From: an uncultured Burkholderiales bacterium
GTDB lineage: Bacteria; Pseudomonadota; Gammaproteobacteria; Burkholderiales; Burkholderiaceae_C
Direction of reading: 5' to 3'
DNA: 18,020 nt
Assembly (NCBI GenBank): GCA_903856875.1
Contig: CAIODE010000202.1
Coordinates: 1-18,020 of the forward strand
Shown in pieces: positions 7,010 through 13,009 of the stretch (the first letter of the stretch is position 1; each line of letters begins with the position of its first letter). The notes beneath the pieces are model-generated. The model did not search any database. It saw only the letters and a list, made by a program, of their open reading frames with translations, and was not told the DNA's origin. The position numbers and the translations under genes were made by a program.

Positions 7010-7869
7010 GTCTTCAGGCTGCCAAAATGACACCACCCGTCGACAGCACATCTGCTTCACGTGCACCCACCAAACGCAGATGGGGCGACCCAATGAATCA
7101 GCCCATTCAGAATTGGCAAGGTCGCCGTGTTTGGTTGGTTGGAGCTTCTAGCGGAATTGGCTTGGCTTGCGCAAAAGCATTGCAAGCAGCAGGGGCGCAT
7201 GTGTTTGTTTCGGCGCGCGATTTGGGCACCTTGTCCGACTGGGCCGCAGCCTGCAAGACAGACGGCGTGCCCGTTGAGTTAATGTCATTGGACGTGACCG
7301 ATGCCTTGCAAGTGAAATATGTGGCCCGGCAAGTTGCCGCGGGTGGCCCTTTGGACTTCGTTCTGTATTGCGCCGGACACTACCGCGCACAGCGCGCTAC
7401 AGAATTTGATTTGAATGACATGCTCAGGCACCAAGATGTGAACTACAACGGCATGCTGCGGGTTTTAGACGCCGTGCTGCCTGTTTTTTTGCATCAAGGC
7501 TATGGCCACATCAGTTTGGTGAGCAGCGTGGCGGGTTGGCGTGGTTTGCCAAATGGGTTGGCGTATGGGCCCACCAAGGCAGCGGTCACGCATGTGGCTG
7601 AAACCTTGTACATGGATTTGCAAGACAAAGGCATTGGGGTCAGTGTGATCAATCCAGGTTTTGTCGCCACGCCGCTGACGGCACAAAACAACTTTCAAAT
7701 GCCTGCGCTGATTTCGCCAGAAGAGGCCGCGAAAGCCATGTTGGCCGGTTGGTCAGAAGGCTTGTTTGACATTCACTTCCCCAAGCGATTTACAAGCTGG
7801 TTGAAGTTAATGCGTTTGTTGCCCTACCGCGTTTACTTTGCGTTGGTTCGACGATTTACCGGACTTTGA
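7006..7869 (+). CDS. Short-chain dehydrogenase/reductase
   Basis: A cytoplasmic NAD(P)-dependent oxidoreductase of 287 residues. The cofactor loop is 'V-G-A-S-S-G-I-G' (45-52), the structural 'Y-C-A-G' is at 121-124, and the catalytic residues are S174, Y187 and K191 in 'Y-G-P-T-K', at the usual 13 and 4 residue spacings. Arg71 in 'V-S-A-R-D' after the second strand hints at NADP(H). 'I-N-P-G-F-V-A-T-P-L' (215-224) is the post-catalytic substrate loop. The first roughly 38 residues are an extra, low-complexity extension; if the ATG at 7093 were used the protein would have 258 residues. The C-terminus is basic and hydrophobic, as in membrane-associated SDRs. It overlaps the upstream stop by ATGA and probably acts on a lipid intermediate of the module, by context only. 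Confidence 0.9.
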   Translation: MSLQAAKMTPPVDSTSASRAPTKRRWGDPMNQPIQNWQGRRVWLVGASSGIGLACAKALQAAGAHVFVSARDLGTLSDWAAACKTDGVPVELMSLDVTDALQVKYVARQVAAGGPLDFVLYCAGHYRAQRATEFDLNDMLRHQDVNYNGMLRVLDAVLPVFLHQGYGHISLVSSVAGWRGLPNGLAYGPTKAAVTHVAETLYMDLQDKGIGVSVINPGFVATPLTAQNNFQMPALISPEEAAKAMLAGWSEGLFDIHFPKRFTSWLKLMRLLPYRVYFALVRRFTGL

Positions 7870-7871
7870 TC

Positions 7872-8309
7872 ATGAGCCAGCGCGAGACATTTGCACAAAT
7901 TGCCCAATTCTTTGGGGATCTCAATCCGCAGAGTGTGGCCCAACTGAAAAACTTTTACAGTCCAACGGCGCAGTTCAAGGACCCGTTCAATCAGGTAGAA
8001 GGCATCCAGGCCATCGAGCAGGTTTTTCTGCACATGTACGAGTCTCTGGAGAACCCTCGCTTTGTCATCACAGCGCAGGTGGTCGATGGCCATCAAGCTT
8101 TTATGACCTGGGATTTCAAGTTCCGATTCAAACGCTTTGACACCATCACAGAGCAAGTGGTGAAGGGCACCACGCACTTGGTTTTGGATGATCAATTGCG
8201 CATCACCTTGCACCGAGATTATTGGGATGCAGCCGAGGAGCTTTACGAAAAACTACCTTGGGTGGGTGGCTTGATGCGCTGGCTTAAAAAGCGCGCCAAC
8301 AGCAGCTGA
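7872..8309 (+). CDS. NTF2-like / SnoaL-like protein
   Basis: A 145-residue protein of the nuclear transport factor 2-like superfamily. Features are the N-terminal helix followed by 'L-K-N-F-Y-S-P-T-A-Q-F-K-D-P-F-N-Q-V-E-G', the typical 'F-Y-x-x-x-A-x-F-x-D-P' pattern of this fold, then 'A-F-M-T-W-D-F-K-F-R-F' and 'H-R-D-Y-W-D-A-A-E-E-L-Y-E'. The fold serves isomerases, hydratases and binding proteins, so no reaction can be named. The ATG at 7872 lies 2 bases after the SDR stop; a TTG at 7866 would add only two residues. It is the last gene of the plus-strand run and ends directly against the stop codon of the converging GST gene, leaving no room for a terminator between them. Confidence 0.82.
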   Translation: MSQRETFAQIAQFFGDLNPQSVAQLKNFYSPTAQFKDPFNQVEGIQAIEQVFLHMYESLENPRFVITAQVVDGHQAFMTWDFKFRFKRFDTITEQVVKGTTHLVLDDQLRITLHRDYWDAAEELYEKLPWVGGLMRWLKKRANSS

Positions 8310-8924
8310 TTACTTGGGCAGACTGTCGATGAAGCTTTGACGCTGCATGAGTTTTTCGTGCAGTTTGTCAAGGTTGGGGTACTTGTCTCGCCATGCAATG
8401 CTGGAGAAGCGGAAGTCTAAATAGCCCAGCGCGCAGCCAACCGCAATGTCGGACAAACTAAGGTGTGCGCCCGAGCAGTAGGGCTTGTCTGCCAAGCCTT
8501 GAGACATGGCGCGCAAGGCCTCGGCTATTTTGCCAAGCTGACGGTCAATCCAAGCCTGACTGCGTTGCTCTGCGGGGCGATGAGCCCATGAGGCCTCCAT
8601 GCGAGCCAAGATGGCGGCATCGAGTAGACCATCGGCCAAGGCCTCCCACGTTTTCACTTCTGCGCGTTCGCGGCCATTGCCGGGAATCAACTTGCCAACT
8701 GGAGACAGCGTGTCCAGATACTCCACAATCACGCGGGAGTCAAAAACGGCCTCACCACCTTCCAGCACCAAACAAGGCACCTTCCCCAAGGGGTTAGAGG
8801 CATGAATGGTGGTGTTGGCAGACCAAACATCTTCTGCCACCATGCGGTAGTCCAATTTTTTTTCTGCCATCACGATGCAGACTTTGCGCACATAGGGGCT
8901 GGTAGGTGAACCGATCAATTTCAT
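8310..8924 (-). CDS. Glutathione S-transferase family protein (YibF-like)
   Basis: A 204-residue cytosolic GST. The thioredoxin-like N-terminal domain covers about residues 1-75: 'G-S-P-T-S-P-Y-V-R-K-V' has the active-site Ser region near residues 6-9, 'N-P-L-G-K-V-P' carries the cis-proline (P50) and 'V-F-D-S-R-V-I' the glutathione-binding D62 and S63. The helical C-terminal domain follows, with 'L-S-L-S-D-I-A-V-G-C-A-L-G-Y-L-D' as the conserved capping motif. The pattern resembles E. coli YibF. It would conjugate or reduce electrophiles with glutathione; the substrate is unknown. It is transcribed divergently from purB, and its stop adjoins that of the NTF2-like gene. Confidence 0.9.
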   Translation of the reverse strand: MKLIGSPTSPYVRKVCIVMAEKKLDYRMVAEDVWSANTTIHASNPLGKVPCLVLEGGEAVFDSRVIVEYLDTLSPVGKLIPGNGRERAEVKTWEALADGLLDAAILARMEASWAHRPAEQRSQAWIDRQLGKIAEALRAMSQGLADKPYCSGAHLSLSDIAVGCALGYLDFRFSSIAWRDKYPNLDKLHEKLMQRQSFIDSLPK

Positions 8925-9029
8925 GGTTTGTTCTTGTCTAAAAGAGTCAAAAAGCAGGGCTTACAGTCCAGTATTCTAGAGGAATCCAAAAGGTGTTTGC
9001 CTGTAAGGGCGAGAACTTACAATGTGGTC

Positions 9030-10436
9030 ATGACTTCTTCTCCTATCTCCGCACTTTCTCCGTTGGACGGTCGTTACGCCAACAAACTCAATGCCTTGCG
9101 GCCTCTCATGAGCGAGCAAGGCTATATGCATCGCCGTGTGCAAGTTGAGATTGCATGGTTCATGGCCATGTCGGATGCGGGTTTTACAGAGTTCAAACCC
9201 CTGTCCTTGGGTGCAAGGCGCTACTTGACCGGCTTGGTCACGCAGTTTTCTGAACAAGATGCATTGGCCATCAAGGACATTGAGAAGATCACCAACCACG
9301 ATGTGAAAGCGGTTGAATACTGGATCAAATCCAAATTCAAAGACCGTCCCGAGCTAGAGCAGGCGTCGGAGTTTGTGCATTTTGCTTGCACCAGCGAGGA
9401 CATCAACAACACCAGCCATGCCTTGCAACTCAAAGGGGCAAGGCAGAAAGTCATCTTGCCCGCGCTCGACGAAGTGATTGCGCAATTGCGAAGCATGGCG
9501 CATGCCTATGCCGCGGTGCCCATGTTAAGCCGAACGCACGGCCAGACTGCTAGCCCTACCACCGTAGGCAAGGAGTTTGCCAACGTGGTGGTTCGATTGC
9601 GCAACACGCGCGAGAAAATTGCGGCTGTGCCACTCAAAGCCAAAATGAATGGCGCAGTTGGCAATTACAACGCACACCTTTCAGCTTGGCCCGATTTTGA
9701 TTGGGAAGCTTTTTCAAAGTCTGTCGTTGAAATGCCAGAGTCGACAGAGGCCGGTGCTTCTGCAGAACATTGGGGATTGGGTTTGTCATTTCAGCCTTAC
9801 AGCATTCAAATTGAGCCGCACGATTACATGGCCGAGTTGTTTGACGCGATTGCACGCACCAACACCATCTTGATTGATTTGTCGCGCGACATTTGGGGTT
9901 ATGTGAGCTTGGGCTATTTCAAGCAAAGCTTGAAAGCGGGCGAGATTGGTTCGTCCACCATGCCCCACAAGGTCAACCCCATCGACTTTGAAAATGCAGA
10001 AGGCAATTTGGGATTGGCCAATGCCGTGCTCAAACACTTGTCAGAAAAATTACCTGTCAGTCGATGGCAACGCGACCTCTCCGACTCCACCGTGCTGCGC
10101 AACATGGGTGTGGCACTGGGCTACACCGCCTTGGCCTATGCGTCGCTCATGACAGGCTTGAAAAAACTGGAGTTGAACGAAGAGGCCTTGGCGCAAGATT
10201 TAGAAGCCTCATGGGAAGTTTTGGCAGAGCCTATTCAAACCGTCATGCGGCGCTATGGTGTGCAAGGCGCTTACGAAAAATTAAAAGAAGTCACTCGGGG
10301 AAAGACCGTCACAACTGAAGCCTTGCACGGGCTCATTCGCCAGCTTGAAATTCCCCAAGCAGAAAAGGATCGATTGTTGGCCATGACGCCTGGCAGCTAC
10401 ATTGGCAAAGCCATTGAGCTGGCCCGACGCGTTTAA
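9030..10436 (+). CDS. purB: Adenylosuccinate lyase
   Basis: Cleaves SAICAR and adenylosuccinate to release fumarate, at two steps of purine synthesis. From the ATG at 9030 the protein has 468 residues and starts 'M-T-S-S-P-I-S-A-L-S-P-L-D-G-R-Y', which matches the family N-terminus; the frame is open further upstream but that stretch is not PurB-like. Key motifs are 'F-V-H-F-A-C-T-S-E-D-I-N-N', the catalytic His in 'R-T-H-G-Q-T-A-S' (H170) and the mobile signature loop 'G-S-S-T-M-P-H-K-V-N-P-I-D-F-E-N' with the catalytic Ser (307-322). Relative to E. coli PurB there is an insertion of about 14 residues (roughly 235-248, E/A/S-rich) between 'F-S-K-S-V-V' and 'Q-P-Y-S-I-Q'. The gene stands alone with yaeQ 25 bases downstream. 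Confidence 0.96.
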   Translation: MTSSPISALSPLDGRYANKLNALRPLMSEQGYMHRRVQVEIAWFMAMSDAGFTEFKPLSLGARRYLTGLVTQFSEQDALAIKDIEKITNHDVKAVEYWIKSKFKDRPELEQASEFVHFACTSEDINNTSHALQLKGARQKVILPALDEVIAQLRSMAHAYAAVPMLSRTHGQTASPTTVGKEFANVVVRLRNTREKIAAVPLKAKMNGAVGNYNAHLSAWPDFDWEAFSKSVVEMPESTEAGASAEHWGLGLSFQPYSIQIEPHDYMAELFDAIARTNTILIDLSRDIWGYVSLGYFKQSLKAGEIGSSTMPHKVNPIDFENAEGNLGLANAVLKHLSEKLPVSRWQRDLSDSTVLRNMGVALGYTALAYASLMTGLKKLELNEEALAQDLEASWEVLAEPIQTVMRRYGVQGAYEKLKEVTRGKTVTTEALHGLIRQLEIPQAEKDRLLAMTPGSYIGKAIELARRV

Positions 10437-10461
10437 CCAGGCCTCATCGAGTTCACACCCA

Positions 10462-11022
10462 ATGGCCCTCAAGTCAACGATCTACAAAGTCAATCTTTCC
10501 ATAGCCGACATTGACAATAGCTACTACGCTGACCATGCTCTGACACTGGCGCGTCACCCTAGCGAAACCGACGAACGCATGATGATTCGCCTGTTGGCGT
10601 TGGCCCTCAACGCCTACAAATTACAAGCCGATTTAAATGGCGATGGCGTGTTGGCTTTTGGCTCGGGTTTGTCCGATCCCGATGATCCCGACTTGTCTTT
10701 GCGAGACTTCACGGGACGAGCACGCTTGTGGGTGGAGGTTGGCCAGCCTGAAGACAAGCCTTTGAACAAGGCTTGTCAAAAAGCCGATGCCGTCATGGTC
10801 TATTGCTTTAACCATGCTGCAGAAGTTTGGTGGCGCGGTATTGAAAATAAGCTCACACGCATGGAAAAACTGCAGGTCTGGCGCGTGCCCACAGAAGCCA
10901 GCCAGGCCTTGGCCAAGTTGGCAGAGCGCAGCATGCAGTTGCAAGCAACGGTGCAAGAGGGGGCCCTTACTTTGAGCAATTCAAAAGACAGCGTGCACCT
11001 TGAAGTGGTGCGCTGGAAGTAA
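10462..11022 (+). CDS. yaeQ: YaeQ family protein
   Basis: A 186-residue protein of the YaeQ family. It begins 'M-A-L-K-S-T-I-Y-K-V-N-L' and carries the conserved 'H-P-S-E-T-D-E-R-M-M-I-R-L-L-A' (32-46), 'G-L-S-D-P-D-D-P-D-L' (69-78) and 'L-W-V-E-V-G-Q-P-E' (89-97), ending with the typical '...V-R-W-K'. YaeQ structures show a variant of the PD-(D/E)xK nuclease fold, and the 'E-V-G-Q' triad may be its metal site; the cellular role is unresolved. I placed the start at 10462 because it matches the family N-terminus; the frame is open back to 10402 inside the end of purB. It converges on the DUF3717 gene with a single base between stops. Confidence 0.92.
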   Translation: MALKSTIYKVNLSIADIDNSYYADHALTLARHPSETDERMMIRLLALALNAYKLQADLNGDGVLAFGSGLSDPDDPDLSLRDFTGRARLWVEVGQPEDKPLNKACQKADAVMVYCFNHAAEVWWRGIENKLTRMEKLQVWRVPTEASQALAKLAERSMQLQATVQEGALTLSNSKDSVHLEVVRWK

Positions 11023-11023
11023 C

Positions 11024-11485
11024 TCAGTTGCTAAAGCCTAGCGGCACTTGTGCCTCTGCCGCAGCGCGGGACAAGCTGCGAACTTCTGCGGCACGCTCTG
11101 CATAGCGATTGAATCGCCATGAACTGCCATCCACCGTGATGCGACGCCAAACAGATCTTTTTTCACCTGGACTCATTTCTGTCCAATATTGAACTTCTTC
11201 AAAAGTACGGCCACAACCTTTGCATTCGGGGTCGCCTTGTGACGTAGAGCAAATGGCAATGCAGGGCGTGTCGGGCGTGCTGGCATACCAAGTTTGCCAA
11301 GCCTCTGCCGCCGCGATTGGCAAAGTGAATTCGTCCGCCTCATCCTCTTTGAAAAAAATCATCAAGGCATAAACCTCTGCGAGTGCTCTAAGCTCCCGCG
11401 GCAGCGTGACGCCGTCTGGGGAGGGGTTTTTTTCGCGCCAGTAATTGATGGCCGCTTCGATGTCGGTGATGTGGATGCCAGCCAT
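11024..11485 (-). CDS. DUF3717-DUF1289 two-domain protein
   Basis: A 153-residue cytoplasmic protein with two recognisable parts. Residues 1-65 look like DUF3717 ('I-H-I-T-D-I-E-A-A-I-N-Y-W-R' then an alpha-helical segment), a domain I associate with Burkholderiales. Residues 72-115 match DUF1289, a small Cys-rich domain: 'T-P-C-I-A-I-C', then 'C-K-G-C-G-R-T-F-E-E', 'Y-W-T-E-M-S' and 'E-K-R-S-V-W-R-R-I'. The four Cys (75, 79, 88, 91) could bind zinc or an iron-sulfur centre. The C-terminal 35 residues are Arg/Ala-rich helix. The function of both domains is unknown. There is no good Shine-Dalgarno before the ATG, but its position agrees with the domain start. Confidence 0.85.
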   Translation of the reverse strand: MAGIHITDIEAAINYWREKNPSPDGVTLPRELRALAEVYALMIFFKEDEADEFTLPIAAAEAWQTWYASTPDTPCIAICSTSQGDPECKGCGRTFEEVQYWTEMSPGEKRSVWRRITVDGSSWRFNRYAERAAEVRSLSRAAAEAQVPLGFSN

Positions 11486-11599
11486 AGGTACTTTGAAGGG
11501 GGATCGCGATCATAGCGGTTTGTGAAAGGCGTTTTTCTCAGAGTGATGCTGCAAGTGCTTGTAAGCGCCAAAAGAACTTTGCGACTTTAAGATCTGCAC
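11486..11599. other. Intergenic stretch between divergent genes
   Basis: This gap separates the minus-strand DUF3717-DUF1289 gene from the plus-strand three-gene cassette, so promoters for both should lie here. The only structured element I see is the 10-base palindrome GATCGCGATC at 11502-11511. No convincing -35/-10 pair was found on either strand. If the small protein starts at 11636, the gap extends to about 150 bases, still without a clear element. Confidence 0.4.
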
Positions 11600-11935
11600 A
11601 TGATTACCCATTTGGTATTCATAAAAAAATTTTATATGTACGCAAACACTACAAATACACATGCCAACAGCTCAGACCTAGGGTCATTTGTTTCTTGGCG
11701 TGCCACAGACTTCGCCTCATTGGAGGGGCCACATTTTGTCACTTGGGGCTTGGTAGAGCTTGGCTTTGTTCCTCAAGCCCAACTCGATTTCCAAGCCCTG
11801 TTTGCCAAAGAAGTGGTCCCTCTAGGGGTTCAAGCCAGCGACGTTTTGGCGCCAGCCATCACCCCATCAGACATGCCCATTCATTTGGTAGGGGTCTTGG
11901 CAGCACCAGCCGTTTTGATCATCGACTATTTTTAA
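11600..11935 (+). CDS. Small hypothetical protein upstream of the PLA2-like gene
   Basis: An unrecognised protein of 111 residues from the ATG at 11600, or 99 from the ATG at 11636 (start 'M-Y-A-N-T-T-N-T-H'). Neither start has a good ribosome site. I see no signal peptide, no Cys, and no known motif. The composition is mixed with many aromatic and hydrophobic residues ('S-W-R-A-T-D-F', 'F-V-T-W-G-L-V-E-L-G-F-V'), and the C-terminus 'L-V-G-V-L-A-A-P-A-V-L-I-I-D-Y-F' is strongly hydrophobic. It reads as a plausible folded protein rather than noise, and it stops 19 bases before the next gene, which has a strong ribosome site. It could be a chaperone or accessory protein for the next gene product; this is only an inference from position. 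Confidence 0.5.
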   Translation: MITHLVFIKKFYMYANTTNTHANSSDLGSFVSWRATDFASLEGPHFVTWGLVELGFVPQAQLDFQALFAKEVVPLGVQASDVLAPAITPSDMPIHLVGVLAAPAVLIIDYF

Positions 11936-11942
11936 ATGAACA

Positions 11943-11947
11943 AAGGA
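11943..11947 (+). promoter_or_regulatory. Ribosome binding site of the PLA2-like gene
   Basis: AAGGA, within AAAGGAAAG, lies 7 bases before the ATG at 11955. An in-frame TGA at 11937-11939 rules out any start further upstream, so this site fixes the N-terminus. Confidence 0.7.
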
Positions 11948-11954
11948 AAGACAA

Positions 11955-12350
11955 ATGCAAGAATGCAATATCGAACTCACACGCCAAGTTCAAGGTGGTG
12001 GATTCTGGGATTTTTTGAAATTTGACTCTGGCACCTCCCATGGTGAAAGAGAAGATGGCAATGCTTTGGGTGCTGGCTGCGGCACCGTTAAAAGTGACGC
12101 CTACGTGCCCGACATGCTGTTTGGCATCGATGTCTCGCAAGCCTGCTTTCAACACGACCAAAGTTACTCAACGTGCGGTTTCAGTCGGGCCACAGCAGAC
12201 ACCAACCTGTCCAACAACATTCTGAAAGACTGCGACTCACAAGGCGGCAATTTTTTAACTTGCAATGTCATTGCCGGTGTTTACAGCGTCAGCGTTTCCT
12301 TGTTTGGAGCTAGCGCCTTCAAACAAGCGCAGGCGCAAAGTTGTTATTGA
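11955..12350 (+). CDS. Phospholipase A2-like cysteine-rich protein
   Basis: A 131-residue protein with a phospholipase A2-type signature: 'A-C-F-Q-H-D-Q-S-Y-S-T-C-G' (63-75) followed by 'A-D-T-N-L-S-N-N-I-L-K-D-C' (81-93). In secreted PLA2 enzymes the His of 'C-x2-H-D' is the general base, the next Asp binds calcium and a downstream Asp orients the His; H67, D68 and D82 fit. 'G-A-G-C-G-T' (39-44) resembles the preceding glycine-rich calcium loop. The usual Cys of 'H-D-x-C-Y' is Ser (S70). There are seven Cys (4, 42, 64, 74, 93, 103, 130), which suggests disulfides and an extracytoplasmic destination, yet there is no signal peptide and no possible upstream start. The role as a lipase, and whether it is an effector, is inferred. 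Its stop overlaps the frame of the lipoprotein gene region, so the two are coupled. Confidence 0.65.
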   Translation: MQECNIELTRQVQGGGFWDFLKFDSGTSHGEREDGNALGAGCGTVKSDAYVPDMLFGIDVSQACFQHDQSYSTCGFSRATADTNLSNNILKDCDSQGGNFLTCNVIAGVYSVSVSLFGASAFKQAQAQSCY

Positions 12351-12358
12351 GCCAACGC

Positions 12359-13009
12359 ATGCAAGAAGAACAACAAGTGAGTCGTTTGCACAAATTCCGA
12401 AGACTTTTTGAGTCTTTATTTTGTGGCGTCGGCTTGTTGTTCTTTTCTGGATGCTGCACAGAATATTTTGTGGACAAAGGCCATGTCGATTGGGTTGGCG
12501 GCATTTCTTTTGAAATCAAGACGCCCTATTTGAATGAAAAAAAAGCGTTCAATCTCAGAGACCAGAATTTGAGTCCAGAGGCGTTGCAGCAAATTTCGGA
12601 GGCCATGCCCTTCATTGCAGCCTTCATAAACGCACAGCTTGGCAATGGCATTTCATACGCTTTTGTGCCAGCATCAGACTTCAAAGTCAGAAGCATTCGA
12701 GACATACAAAACTTAAACACTGACATCTTCCTGGCTGTGAAATCGATTCAAAATTGGCAGATCACAGCGCAGCACATTCAATTCAATACCGATTACTTTT
12801 ACACAGGCCCAGACGGCCATTTTGTGTACTACAGAGACAACTATATTTTCAGCCGCAGCGACCGAAAGTGGGTATTTGAAAAACATGCCAAAAGTGAGCC
12901 AGAAGGCCTTTTGGCCTGTGAAAAAGGGCCCAGCGGATGGCGTGTTTGTATGCCACTTAAGCCAACAAAGGAATTTGACTCACACCCTTTATCGGTCTTG
13001 CCGCTCTAA
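12359..13009 (+). CDS. Predicted lipoprotein downstream of the PLA2-like gene
   Basis: A protein of 216 residues from the ATG at 12359 that I do not recognise. GTG at 12377 (210 residues, preceded by AAGAAG) and TTG at 12341 are alternative starts. The N-terminus has a basic patch ('R-L-H-K-F-R-R-L-F'), a hydrophobic core and 'F-F-S-G-C-C', a near-lipobox (first of the paired Cys, residue 32), so lipidation is likely. The remainder is rich in aromatic residues and Asn/Asp/Lys, e.g. 'F-N-T-D-Y-F-Y-T-G-P-D-G-H-F-V-Y-Y-R-D-N-Y'. Two further Cys occur near the C-terminus. Two 60-base rows I counted here (12541-12600, 12841-12900) are 45% G+C, lower than the purB row at 9061-9120 (57%). It begins 8 bases after the PLA2-like stop, so an immunity or partner role is a reasonable hypothesis. 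Confidence 0.6.
   Translation: MQEEQQVSRLHKFRRLFESLFCGVGLLFFSGCCTEYFVDKGHVDWVGGISFEIKTPYLNEKKAFNLRDQNLSPEALQQISEAMPFIAAFINAQLGNGISYAFVPASDFKVRSIRDIQNLNTDIFLAVKSIQNWQITAQHIQFNTDYFYTGPDGHFVYYRDNYIFSRSDRKWVFEKHAKSEPEGLLACEKGPSGWRVCMPLKPTKEFDSHPLSVLPL

Noticed and set aside
8925..9029. Candidate promoter boxes before purB such as TTGCCT/TACAAT
   Set aside because: Spacer is 15 bases and the start codon would follow almost immediately; other pairings have poor spacing.
11695..12018. 107-residue plus-strand open frame bridging the small protein and the PLA2-like gene
   Set aside because: It overlaps both genes in another frame, and its composition is poor compared with theirs.
11936..12025. Short open frame starting at the ATG just after the small hypothetical gene
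   Set aside because: About 30 codons, out of frame with the PLA2-like gene, no ribosome site of its own; the strong site at 11943 serves the ATG at 11955.
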